Assembly: GCA_965208775.1 (NCBI GenBank)
Contig: OZ242360.1
Location: forward strand, 310,001 to 374,000
Length of the DNA stretch: 64,000 nucleotides
Source: JAPOVO01 sp026708165
Lineage (GTDB): Bacteria; Chloroflexota; UBA11872; VXNJ01
Reading direction: 5' to 3'
The position numbers and the translations under genes were made by a program. The notes beneath the pieces are model-generated. The model did no database searches, had not been told where the DNA came from, and was given only the letters and a program-made list of their open reading frames with translations. Below are positions 35,680 to 43,539 of the stretch, in pieces; the first letter of the stretch is position 1, and every line of letters starts with the position of its first letter.

Positions 35680-35707
35680 TCCGTACTCAATTCTAGCTAG
35701 ATTTCAA
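35680..35707 (-). promoter_or_regulatory. Candidate promoter and operator of gdhA
   Basis: On the minus strand, TTGAAA (35707-35702) and TACGGA (35685-35680) are 16 bp apart, about 30 bp upstream of the gdhA ATG. The spacer holds the perfect palindrome TCTAGCTAGA (35692-35701), placed where a repressor would block the promoter. Assigned by eye only. Confidence 0.4.
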
Positions 35708-35779
35708 GCCATTTAACTAGACCGTGCCGCCTCCGCCCTTAACCAGCGCATCCTCGCATGTGGTCTGGAGGTCGCGCGC

Positions 35780-37237
35780 TCAACCCAGTTCGGCGGCGAT
35801 CAGCTCGTTGACGCGGGCAGGATTTGCGCGTCCCCTGGTTGCCCTCATCACCCGACCGACCAAGAAACCTGCCGCCTGCTTTTTCCCCGCCTGAAAGTCG
35901 GCAACCGCCTTGGGATTTTCCTGAATCGCCTTCACGACCGCCTGCCTGATCTCATCCTGATCGGTTATCTGTTCGCCTTGCTGAGCCACGATGTCGGCAG
36001 CACTACGGCCGGTCTCGAACATGCTCCGGAATATGTCCCGCGCCATCTTTCCGCTTACCCGGTTTGAGTCCTCGAGCTTCAAAAGCTCAATCAATTCTCC
36101 AGGTTTGACCGGAGACTCCGCCGGGCCGACACCAGCGTCGCCGAGCGCCTTGACCAGATCCCGAGTAATCCAGTTAGCGACCCTTTGGGGATCGCCGTAA
36201 CCGACTGCGGCTTGTTCGAAATACCTGAGCAACTCCCGATTGTTGATCAGCTGACGAGCGTCGTCCGCTCGAATGCCGACTTTCTCGATCAGGCGAGTTT
36301 CCAGCGCAGACGGCAACTCGGGCATACGCGCCGCAATTGCTCCCACCCACGACTCGTCGAGCACCAGCGGCGGCAGGTCAGGTTCGGCGAAATACCTGTA
36401 GTCGTGTGCGTATTCCTTGGTGCGTTGCGAGACGGTAGTACCCGAAGCCTCATGCCAGCCGCGCGTTTCCTGCTCTGGCGGGCCGTTGCCGGATTCCCAT
36501 ACCGCAACCTGTCGCTTCTCCTCAAACTCCAGCGCCCGGTAAACCGACCTGAAGGAGTTCATGTTCTTCACTTCCACCTTGGAGTTGCCGATCTCTCCGT
36601 CTTGCGGCCAAACCGATATATTGGCGTCGCAGCGAAAGGCCCCTTCCTGCATGTTCGCCGTCGAGACGTCAAGATAGACAAGGATGTTCCGAAGGCTCAT
36701 CAAGTACTCGCGGGCCTCCGCCGCCGTCTTCATGTCCGGCTCGCTCACGATCTCCATAAGGGGTGCACCCGACCGGTTCACGTCGAGCAGGCTGTAGTCC
36801 TCTCCCGCTTCGTCCCGTCCATGAATCATCCGGGCCGTGTCTTCTTCGAGGTGCACGCGGGTTATGCCGAGCCTTCGATTGACTCCGTCAACCGTCACGT
36901 CGAGGTGGCCGCCGACGCAAAACGGGAGGTCGTATTGCGATATCTGGTACCACTTCATGAGATCGGGATACGCATAGTTTTTGCGGTCGAATTTCGCGTG
37001 CGTGGGAATACGGCAGTTGAGCGCCAGACCAGTGAGGATAGTCATTTCGACTGCCTGCTTATTTATCACCGGCAGCACACCGGGCATTCCCAGACAAATC
37101 GGGCAAACGACGGTGTTGGGCGGCGCATCCGCATACCTTGCCGAGCACGCACAGAACATCTTGCTCTCGGTCAGAAGCTGAGCGTGAACCTCCAGGCCGA
37201 TGACGACCCGGTATCCGCCGTTCGCTCGCGCCGCCAT
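35780..37237 (-). CDS. gatB: Asp/Glu-tRNA(Asn/Gln) amidotransferase subunit B
   Basis: This 485-residue subunit recruits mischarged tRNA and activates its carboxylate in the GatCAB amidotransferase. It starts Y-R-V-V-I-G-L-E-V-H-A-Q-L-L, with C-A-C, then V-C-P-I-C-L-G-M-P-G (zinc Cys pairs). The long barrel includes R-K-N-Y-A-Y-P-D and H-L-E-E-D, and a YqeY-like tail ends in G-R-A-N-P. The ATG at 37237 lies 7 bp after the gatA stop; the frame extending to 37381 overlaps gatA and is not coding. Transcribed gatC-gatA-gatB on the minus strand. Its presence implies that Gln-tRNA (and perhaps Asn-tRNA) is made by transamidation here. Confidence 0.95.
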   Translation of the reverse strand: MAARANGGYRVVIGLEVHAQLLTESKMFCACSARYADAPPNTVVCPICLGMPGVLPVINKQAVEMTILTGLALNCRIPTHAKFDRKNYAYPDLMKWYQISQYDLPFCVGGHLDVTVDGVNRRLGITRVHLEEDTARMIHGRDEAGEDYSLLDVNRSGAPLMEIVSEPDMKTAAEAREYLMSLRNILVYLDVSTANMQEGAFRCDANISVWPQDGEIGNSKVEVKNMNSFRSVYRALEFEEKRQVAVWESGNGPPEQETRGWHEASGTTVSQRTKEYAHDYRYFAEPDLPPLVLDESWVGAIAARMPELPSALETRLIEKVGIRADDARQLINNRELLRYFEQAAVGYGDPQRVANWITRDLVKALGDAGVGPAESPVKPGELIELLKLEDSNRVSGKMARDIFRSMFETGRSAADIVAQQGEQITDQDEIRQAVVKAIQENPKAVADFQAGKKQAAGFLVGRVMRATRGRANPARVNELIAAELG

Positions 37238-37244
37238 TACGAAG

Positions 37245-38708
37245 TCAAACCGCCTTTCGAGCCGTCGCCGAATCAACGCCGGCAAGCTGCTCGTACGCAT
37301 AGGCCGCGCGGAGCAAGACGGTTTCCCGCAACGGCGGAGCCATGAACTGAAGTCCCACCGGCAGTCCCTCCGAAAAGCCACACGGCACCGAGATTCCCGG
37401 AATCCCGGCTATCGGCCCCGGCAGCGTCATTACGTCTGACAGGTACATGGAAATCGGATCGTCGACCTTTTCGCCCACCGGGAACGCCACTGTGGGCGAT
37501 GTTGGGGTGGCGATCAAATCCACCGACTCGAAAGCCTGGTCGAAGTCTCGCTTGATGAGCGTTCGCACCTTCTGCGCTCGCAGATAGTAGGCGTCGTAGT
37601 AGCCGCTTGAGAGGGCGAAAGTTCCCAACATGATCCGCCGCTTTACCTCCGCTCCGAAGCCGGTCCCCCTACTGTTCATCATCAGCTCTTCGACGCCATC
37701 CGAATCCGGGTCGAAATATCCATATTTGACGCCGTTGTAGCGCGCCAGATTCGCGCTTGCTTCGGCGGGTGCTATCACATAGTAGGTGGCCAGCGCGTAC
37801 TCGGTATGCGGGAGCGAGATATCGACAATTTCCATTCCCGCTTCCGTCAGCCGGTCTATCGCTTTCAACACCACTCCGCGCACACCTTCGTCGACTCCAG
37901 CCGCCATGTATTCACGCGGCAATCCGACCTTCAGACCGGCAACGTCGGCGTGGAGGGATGATTCGTAATCGGGCACGTCAGCTTGGAGGGAAGTGGAATC
38001 GAGCGCATCGTGACCCGAAATTGCCTGCATAAGAATTGCGCAATCCGTCACATCTTTGGTAATCGGCCCAATCTGATCCAGCGACGACGCGAACGCCACC
38101 AAGCCGTAGCGCGAGACGCGTCCATATGTCGGCCTCATGCCGACCACTCCGCAGAGCGCGGCAGGCTGCCGCACAGAGCCGCCGGTATCGCTGCCCAACG
38201 CAGCGATGCACTCATCGGCGGCCACGGCCGCAGCCGATCCTCCGCTGGAGCCGCCCGGAACCCGGTCGAGGTCCCAAGGATTGAACGTGGGGAAGAAGCC
38301 GGAGTTCTCGGTCGACGACCCCATCGCGAATTCGTCCATGTTGGTCTTACCGACCGTCACCGCACCGGCGTCGCGCAGCATACCCACGACCGTGGCATCG
38401 AACGGAGGAACGAAGTTGCCGAGTATCTTGCTGCCGCACGTGGTCTTGACGTTGCGCGTCGAGAGAACGTCCTTGAGCGCCAGCGGCACACCGCACAGCC
38501 TTGGAGCATCAGGATGTCTCAGCCGCTCGTCGGCTTCCGCGGCCTGCCGCATCGCCAAGTCGGGGGTCAACGTTATGTAGGCCCGGACCCTCGCATCGAT
38601 GCTGTGGATGCGGTCCAGCACGGCGCGAGTGAGCTCAACCGACGAGATTTGCCCGCTGCGCAGCCGCCCCGACGCCTCGTGGACGGTGAGACTACATAGT
38701 TCGTCGAT
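37245..38708 (-). CDS. gatA: Asp/Glu-tRNA(Asn/Gln) amidotransferase subunit A, probable ATC start
   Basis: This amidase subunit frees ammonia from glutamine for GatB. The only canonical start is GTG 38621, which cuts off about 29 residues normally present. The frame continues upstream to a TGA at 38720. In that stretch it encodes the family N-terminus, L-T-V-H-E-A-S-G-R-L-R-S-G and S-S-V-E-L-T-R-A-V-L-D-R-I, opening at an ATC (38708) with GAGG 7 bp before it. Starting there gives 487 residues. The Ser/cis-Ser/Lys triad then falls at Lys79, Ser154 and Ser178, the same numbers as in Staphylococcus aureus GatA. It lies between gatC (17 bp gap) and gatB. The start could instead be a mutated ATG or a base-call error. 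Confidence 0.93.
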   Translation of the reverse strand: MDELCSLTVHEASGRLRSGQISSVELTRAVLDRIHSIDARVRAYITLTPDLAMRQAAEADERLRHPDAPRLCGVPLALKDVLSTRNVKTTCGSKILGNFVPPFDATVVGMLRDAGAVTVGKTNMDEFAMGSSTENSGFFPTFNPWDLDRVPGGSSGGSAAAVAADECIAALGSDTGGSVRQPAALCGVVGMRPTYGRVSRYGLVAFASSLDQIGPITKDVTDCAILMQAISGHDALDSTSLQADVPDYESSLHADVAGLKVGLPREYMAAGVDEGVRGVVLKAIDRLTEAGMEIVDISLPHTEYALATYYVIAPAEASANLARYNGVKYGYFDPDSDGVEELMMNSRGTGFGAEVKRRIMLGTFALSSGYYDAYYLRAQKVRTLIKRDFDQAFESVDLIATPTSPTVAFPVGEKVDDPISMYLSDVMTLPGPIAGIPGISVPCGFSEGLPVGLQFMAPPLRETVLLRAAYAYEQLAGVDSATARKAV

Positions 38709-38725
38709 TGCCGCGCCTCACTTGT

Positions 38726-39016
38726 TCAAAACGCTTTGAGGACCGCCGGAACTCGAATGTAATCACCGCGAGTCCTCGGCGCGTTCGCCAAGACGTCGTC
38801 CTTCGGCAAGCAGTCTCCGACCGCATCCTCACGCATGTTGTTTTCGATAGGAATAACTTGCGCCGTCGGGGGAATCGCGCTCGTGTCCAACTCGGACAAG
38901 GCCCGAAAGTGCTCAATGGTCTTGGACAGCTCCACACGCATTTTGTCTTTCTCTTCGTCCGAGAGAGTCAGACGGGCGAGCTGAGATACGTGTTCGACTA
39001 CTTCAGAATCGAGCAT
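38726..39016 (-). CDS. gatC: Asp/Glu-tRNA(Asn/Gln) amidotransferase subunit C
   Basis: This is a 96-residue subunit (normal length about 95) that stabilises the GatA-GatB complex. It starts M-L-D-S-E-V-V-E-H-V-S-Q-L-A-R-L-T-L-S-D-E-E. The middle L-D-T-S-A-I-P-P-T and the acidic R-E-D are GatC-like, and it closes with D-D-V-L-A-N-A-P and Y-I-R-V-P-A-V-L, the family's P-x-V end. ATG 39016 is preferred to TTG 39019. It is first in the gatC-gatA-gatB run. Confidence 0.92.
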   Translation of the reverse strand: MLDSEVVEHVSQLARLTLSDEEKDKMRVELSKTIEHFRALSELDTSAIPPTAQVIPIENNMREDAVGDCLPKDDVLANAPRTRGDYIRVPAVLKAF

Positions 39017-39263
39017 CAATACAACCTGTGCCTCATCCGACGCGCCGACTCCAGATCGATACGGCAGTCAGATAGCAAGTCCGGTGACCATGCGCGAAGT
39101 ATAAGAGACATTCGTCGCTGCGACCCCCAGGCGGCTGGCACCGCTCAACCAGCCGCATCGGACACTGCTATAGAATCCTCACCGGCCTCCGACCGCACCA
39201 TCGCGGTGCGTCCACGCGATCGTAGTTACCCTGCCTAGACCTGTATTTACAGTATCCGTCGCA

Positions 39264-40424
39264 TTGGCGATATCCCTCTTGGGTGACGCGATGCTGTACG
39301 CCGTGCTGCCTGCGAAAGCGGCGTCGATGGGCATACCCATCGCGCTTGTAGGAGTCCTGCTGAGCGTCAACCGGTGGGTCAGGATCGCCACGAACTTCGG
39401 CGCCGCCGGAGCGTTTGCCCGGTGGGGCGCGCGCCGCAGCATGATCGCCGGTTCGTCGCTGGCGATAGGGTCGACGCTCACTTACGGAGTGTTTCCATTC
39501 TTCGCGGCCATGCTGCCAGCGAGGCTCGCCTGGGGTACGGCATTCTCCTTGCTGAGACTCGGCGCGTACAACGCCGTACTCGCCACCTCGACCGAGCGTA
39601 ACCGTGGACGTGTCATGGGCATGTTCCAGTCGATCACATGGCTTGGGAGCATGACTGGAGCGCTAGTGGGAGGAATCCTCACCGAGTCGGTGGGATTTCG
39701 CACGACAGCAATAGCGTTCGGGCTTGCCGGCTTCCTTTCTCTGGCTTTGTCGAGCCGCGTGGGCAAGAGCCTCGACCGCCTCGGCGACTCTCCGAACAGA
39801 AGAGTCGATATTCGCGAGATCGTCGCCCTTCTCAAATGGTCGCCGGAGTTCCGCGTAATTTTCGTAACCCTGGTAGGGTCCCTGGCCGGCACGGGAGTCG
39901 TGGTCCCAACAATCGGCCTGCTCTTGTTTACGACCTACGGCGATAACGTGGATGTCTTCGGGATGATGACCGGCGTCGCAGCCGTGGCAGGAGTCCTGGT
40001 CGCAATGAGATTCGGCACCGAGACGCTTTTCGCGCCGGTGTCCGGGGCAATCTCCGACCGATATGGCCGCCGTTTCACGGCGATCTTTACAGGGGCTGCG
40101 ATGGTCGCAGGACTTGTCATACTCTTTTTCAGCGGATCGCTCGTCAGCATCGCAATTGGAGCCATAATCGTATTCTCCGCGGCGTCAGGGTTTCACGTCG
40201 CTCTTTCCGCGTGGACGGCGGACCTGGCCCGCGGCGGCGACTGGACCATAGTCATGAGCGGCTTCGCCACTTTCAGGGACGCGGGCACCGCGCTAGGCCC
40301 CCTGCTCGCCCTGCCCGCCGCCGCGATATTCGGAGTCCATCCAACCTACGCCGTTGCCGCGGGTCTGCTGGTAATCGCCTTAGCCCTGCTACCCGCAGCC
40401 AGACCTTCAGGGCGGTCGCCGTGA
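39264..40424 (+). CDS. MFS transporter
   Basis: This 386-residue protein is nearly all membrane helix, with G-A-I-S-D-R-Y-G-R-R as a loop motif in the second half. The frame's first canonical start is TTG 39264, but the hydrophobic first helix extends upstream (V-V-T-L-P-R-P-V-F-T-V-S-V) through codons with no ATG, GTG or TTG. A CTG (39231) or ATC (39219) start is possible. Substrate unknown. It is divergent from gatC by about 250 bp, and the TIM-barrel gene follows 75 bp downstream. Confidence 0.82.
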   Translation: MAISLLGDAMLYAVLPAKAASMGIPIALVGVLLSVNRWVRIATNFGAAGAFARWGARRSMIAGSSLAIGSTLTYGVFPFFAAMLPARLAWGTAFSLLRLGAYNAVLATSTERNRGRVMGMFQSITWLGSMTGALVGGILTESVGFRTTAIAFGLAGFLSLALSSRVGKSLDRLGDSPNRRVDIREIVALLKWSPEFRVIFVTLVGSLAGTGVVVPTIGLLLFTTYGDNVDVFGMMTGVAAVAGVLVAMRFGTETLFAPVSGAISDRYGRRFTAIFTGAAMVAGLVILFFSGSLVSIAIGAIIVFSAASGFHVALSAWTADLARGGDWTIVMSGFATFRDAGTALGPLLALPAAAIFGVHPTYAVAAGLLVIALALLPAARPSGRSP

Positions 40425-40499
40425 AGCGGCAGCGGCGGGAAGCAATAAAATCGACTGTGCTGGCAAGTAGCCCGCCTTCAGGTTGTGAGGATTTGCGCT

Positions 40500-41357
40500 A
40501 TGACTGATCTGCCAATCTACCCATCCTTCCACTCGGCCACCATCAAGCAGGGTCTGTCGTTCGAAGAGCGGGCGCGTCTGGCGAGCGACGCGGGCTATCG
40601 CGCCACTGCCTTCGACGTTCAGGGCGGACTCGAATTCGACCGCGAGCATGGGACGGGCGCGGCGAAGGGTCTACTGATGAACCACGGCCTCGAACCGAGC
40701 GGATGGGGCGGCGCTCCATCCGTTTTCGCCTCCGAAGAGGACTTCGAGAAAGGGCTTCGTCAGCTTGAAGTCAACGCCGCGTTCGCCGCGGACGCCGGCG
40801 CGGGGAACTGCGCGGCGTTCATTCCCAACCGGACCGACCGCCCACAAGATGAATCGCTTGAGCTTGTCGCCCGACGCCTCGCCGCGATCGCGGAGGTTCT
40901 GCGTGACCACGGTTTCAGCCTAGGGCTCGAGTTTTGCGGCCCGGATATGTTCAAGGACAAGCCGTTCAGGTTCCTCACCGGGGTTTCCGGAGCCATGGAG
41001 ATCGCACGGGCCTCGGGGGCGGCCAACATCGGTGTTTTGGCGGACAGCTTTCATCTCTTTTGCTCCGGCTCGACGCCAGAGGACATCCCCGCCCTGGCAA
41101 GTGGGGAAGTGAAGGCCGTTCATATCAACGATGCGCCACACGACGACGTATCGACACTGTTGGACGCCGACCGCGTAATGCCTGGCGACGGAGTTATTCC
41201 CTTGACCCGGTTCCTGCTAGCGCTCGACGAGGCGGGCTACGCGGGACCGGCAGAGGTCGAGCTTTTCAATCCGAAGTATCGGGAAATCGACCCACTCGAC
41301 GCCGCGACCGAGGCGCGCGTGAAGGCTGAAAGCGCAATTCAAACAGCCTTCAACTAA
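40500..41357 (+). CDS. Sugar-phosphate isomerase/epimerase-type TIM-barrel protein
   Basis: This encodes 285 residues from ATG 40500, with GAGG 9 bp before it; the upstream GTG at 40485 would put the ribosome-binding site inside the gene. It has the AP-endonuclease-2-like TIM-barrel pattern. Metal-binding residues are suggested by G-L-E-F-C-G-P, L-A-D-S-F-H-L-F, V-K-A-V-H-I-N-D-A and P-A-E-V-E-L-F-N, in the order found in hydroxypyruvate isomerase and inosose-type enzymes. The substrate is not decided. It lies downstream of an MFS gene, a common pairing for sugar catabolism. Confidence 0.8.
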   Translation: MTDLPIYPSFHSATIKQGLSFEERARLASDAGYRATAFDVQGGLEFDREHGTGAAKGLLMNHGLEPSGWGGAPSVFASEEDFEKGLRQLEVNAAFAADAGAGNCAAFIPNRTDRPQDESLELVARRLAAIAEVLRDHGFSLGLEFCGPDMFKDKPFRFLTGVSGAMEIARASGAANIGVLADSFHLFCSGSTPEDIPALASGEVKAVHINDAPHDDVSTLLDADRVMPGDGVIPLTRFLLALDEAGYAGPAEVELFNPKYREIDPLDAATEARVKAESAIQTAFN

Positions 41358-41676
41358 GGCTCGGCCCCGGCGGAAGCGATAGTTCGCTGCGGTGCAGGTG
41401 CGCGGCGAGAAACCCCACTCGTCGTAGTGGAGCGCGATGCGATTCGTTTGTCCACAACATATCCCAATCGTTTTCATCGGTAATCCCACCGAGATTCCCC
41501 AAGCGCTACACAGGGTTTTACACAAGCCGGCCGTTTGGCGTTTTGGCAATGAATGCCAAAGCGCTGCGTCTGCGTTTACTCACGCCCGACATACGTCGAA
41601 GTGGTGAACCGTCACACCACCCTAGACACCGTGTGGTATCAACGACAGACGTGAAATCAAGATTCGAGTCACTGAA
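41358..41676. other. Intergenic region, 319 bp, with inverted repeats and DnaA-box-like sites
   Basis: It holds TTGTCCACA (41448-41456) and TTTTACACA (41516-41524), both fitting TTWTNCACA except the G of the first. A perfect 7-bp inverted repeat TTTGGCA/TGCCAAA with a 5-base centre sits at 41542-41560. Several CACCAC/GTGGTG half-sites lie near 41600-41635. None is joined to a T-run. Operator function for the M23 gene at 41677 is possible. Confidence 0.4.
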
Positions 41677-42396
41677 TTGCGGGGAACAACCCTAAACCGC
41701 CGGCGCTTTACGACGCTTCTGCTGGCGATACCCGCCGTCATGGGATCGACAGCTTCCGAATCTTCGGAGGACGCCGCACTCGCGCCAATTTTCCGACCAC
41801 CGTTCGCCGGACCGCCGAGCGTGAAAACGTGGTACATGGGCCAGCCATACGGAAACACGGTCGGAGCGTTCCGCATACGCAAGAACGTCTACCACCAGGG
41901 TCAGGGCATTCACTTCGGCGTAGATCTCGTCGCCAAATGCGACACTCCGGTGCTGGCGATAGGCGACGGAACGGTCCACTCAATCGACGGCCCCTGGGGG
42001 TCGGCTCCACACAATCTCGTCTTGAGTCACGACGACGGGCTGTACTCGCTCTACGGCCATCTGCGCCGCCGCACTACTCACCTCAGGGTAGGCCAGGAGG
42101 TAAGGCAGGGCGACGTGATCGGGGACAGCGGCGACTGGCTGGATTCCGATCGCTGCAACCGCGCGCCGCATCTTCACCTCGAGATACGAAAGGAAGCGAT
42201 GCAAGTCGCGACCAATCCAATTCCACTGATCGACGCGCCGTGGCACGACGCCAGCCTAGGCCTTGGGTTCTCAAGTCAGACCTTCGAGATCGACCTCGCA
42301 TCGCCCCGTCGCTGGCAATCGCTTTTCGACCAGCCGGACATCCGGTTCGGCGGTCCGCTGATAAACGACTACCCCAACGCATGGCCCCCGGATTAG
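41677..42396 (+). CDS. M23-family metallopeptidase, exported (possible Tat substrate)
   Basis: This 239-residue protein begins with a twin-arginine-like leader, L-N-R-R-R-F-T-T-L-L-L, followed by a hydrophobic stretch to about residue 23. The lysostaphin-type zinc site is complete: H-F-G-V-D (first His and Asp), Y-G-H-L, and H-L-H-L-E-I. Such proteins cut peptidoglycan cross-links or glycyl bonds outside the cell. The start is TTG 41677 and the stop is 9 bp before the next gene's ATG, so the pair is probably one transcript. Confidence 0.88.
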   Translation: MRGTTLNRRRFTTLLLAIPAVMGSTASESSEDAALAPIFRPPFAGPPSVKTWYMGQPYGNTVGAFRIRKNVYHQGQGIHFGVDLVAKCDTPVLAIGDGTVHSIDGPWGSAPHNLVLSHDDGLYSLYGHLRRRTTHLRVGQEVRQGDVIGDSGDWLDSDRCNRAPHLHLEIRKEAMQVATNPIPLIDAPWHDASLGLGFSSQTFEIDLASPRRWQSLFDQPDIRFGGPLINDYPNAWPPD

Positions 42397-42405
42397 CTGA
42401 TCGCA

Positions 42406-43539
42406 ATGCGCCGACGAAGCCGTAGATCAAAGATATTTGCGACCGCCGCCGCGGTGCTGCTGGGAGCCGCAGTCGTTGGCAGCGGAAGCGCCGGACTGCC
42501 CTTAACGGCGTTTTGGCCGGACTCTCCCGAGCAGATTGCCAACCGGGCGATTACCGAGCCCGGCTGTTGCAGCGGCTTTTCGTGGATGGAGGACGGTAGC
42601 GGCATCACCTTCTTCGACCGCAAAGGGGACAACCAGCAAGGATTGTGGGCGCTCGACATTGCGACCCTGGAAACGACGTTTCATTCGCCCGCGCCTCAGC
42701 TTACGTCGCCGTCAGGCCGGTACAGAATTGAAAAAACGGAAAGGCCGAACTCCGCCATATTGACGGACACGTGGCTGGATAGAACTTGGGAGTTCTCGTC
42801 GGGCGGGCCTTATCTCCTGTTTTCTCCCGCAGAGGGACGCGTTGTCTTTAGCGTCCGCGAGCCGGGAAGTCCGCCAGTGTGGGCGCGCCGAGCGTCTATC
42901 TATGTTTCCCCGGTTGACGGATCCAAGCCCCGCCTGCTTACGCGCATGTTCGGCGGTCCCATAGGCTGGTTTCCCGATGGAGATCGAGTTCTTCTCTATG
43001 GAAGGCAAACGCTCGAAGAGTCATCGGGAATATGGATTTACAGTCTCGGTTCCGGCGAACTCGAGCAAATCGTGAGAGGCGATTTCGTAAGACGTCCGTC
43101 GATATCTCCGGGAGGGCGGTTTGTTGCATTTGTTCGTTCGTTCACGGAAGAGCCTGACGACTCGGGTCTCTGGGTATACGAAACCGCCGCCCGGACCACA
43201 CGGCGGATTCCCATGATTGGCAGCTATCGCTGGCATCCCAACGGCGAGGGATTACTGATCATTCCGCCACGTCCAGGCGGCGAAGGCAACCACACGATCT
43301 GGTGGGCGGATCCTACAAACGGTGAAACCGTTGAGGTAACCGAAAACGGTCCGGCGGACCTGCGTATCGCAAACTTCGAGTGGCAGCTATCGCCAGACGG
43401 CCGCCGGGCAGTGTATCGACATGCCGACGACCTCAGCCTTTGGGTCGTGGACTTCGGTGGAGCGCTCGACCGAGCTCTCGACGAACTACCCGACGCCGCG
43501 ACGCCTAGCCGGGACTATCGGGAGTCCAGCGGACGTTAG
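42406..43539 (+). CDS. Exported TolB-like beta-propeller protein
   Basis: This 377-residue protein has a basic N-terminus (M-R-R-R-S-R-R-S-K), a hydrophobic signal (about 11-32) and then repeated propeller blades. Several blades carry the PD40-type pattern (S-P-S-G-R-Y, S-P-A-E-G-R-V-V-F, F-P-D-G-D-R-V-L-L-Y, S-P-G-G-R-F-V-A-F-V, L-S-P-D-G-R-R-A-V-Y). No enzyme domain is seen, so a binding or anchoring role in the envelope is likely. Its last 35 bp overlap the 3' end of gcvPB on the opposite strand. It follows the M23 gene by 9 bp. Confidence 0.8.
   Translation: MRRRSRRSKIFATAAAVLLGAAVVGSGSAGLPLTAFWPDSPEQIANRAITEPGCCSGFSWMEDGSGITFFDRKGDNQQGLWALDIATLETTFHSPAPQLTSPSGRYRIEKTERPNSAILTDTWLDRTWEFSSGGPYLLFSPAEGRVVFSVREPGSPPVWARRASIYVSPVDGSKPRLLTRMFGGPIGWFPDGDRVLLYGRQTLEESSGIWIYSLGSGELEQIVRGDFVRRPSISPGGRFVAFVRSFTEEPDDSGLWVYETAARTTRRIPMIGSYRWHPNGEGLLIIPPRPGGEGNHTIWWADPTNGETVEVTENGPADLRIANFEWQLSPDGRRAVYRHADDLSLWVVDFGGALDRALDELPDAATPSRDYRESSGR

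Noticed and set aside
36185..37345. A 386-residue plus-strand frame
   Set aside because: It is fully antisense to gatB and gatA, which have complete motifs; the composition is that of a shadow frame.
41440..41530. A replication origin
   Set aside because: Only two DnaA-box-like sites, no AT-rich unwinding element, and no dnaA, dnaN or gyrB nearby.
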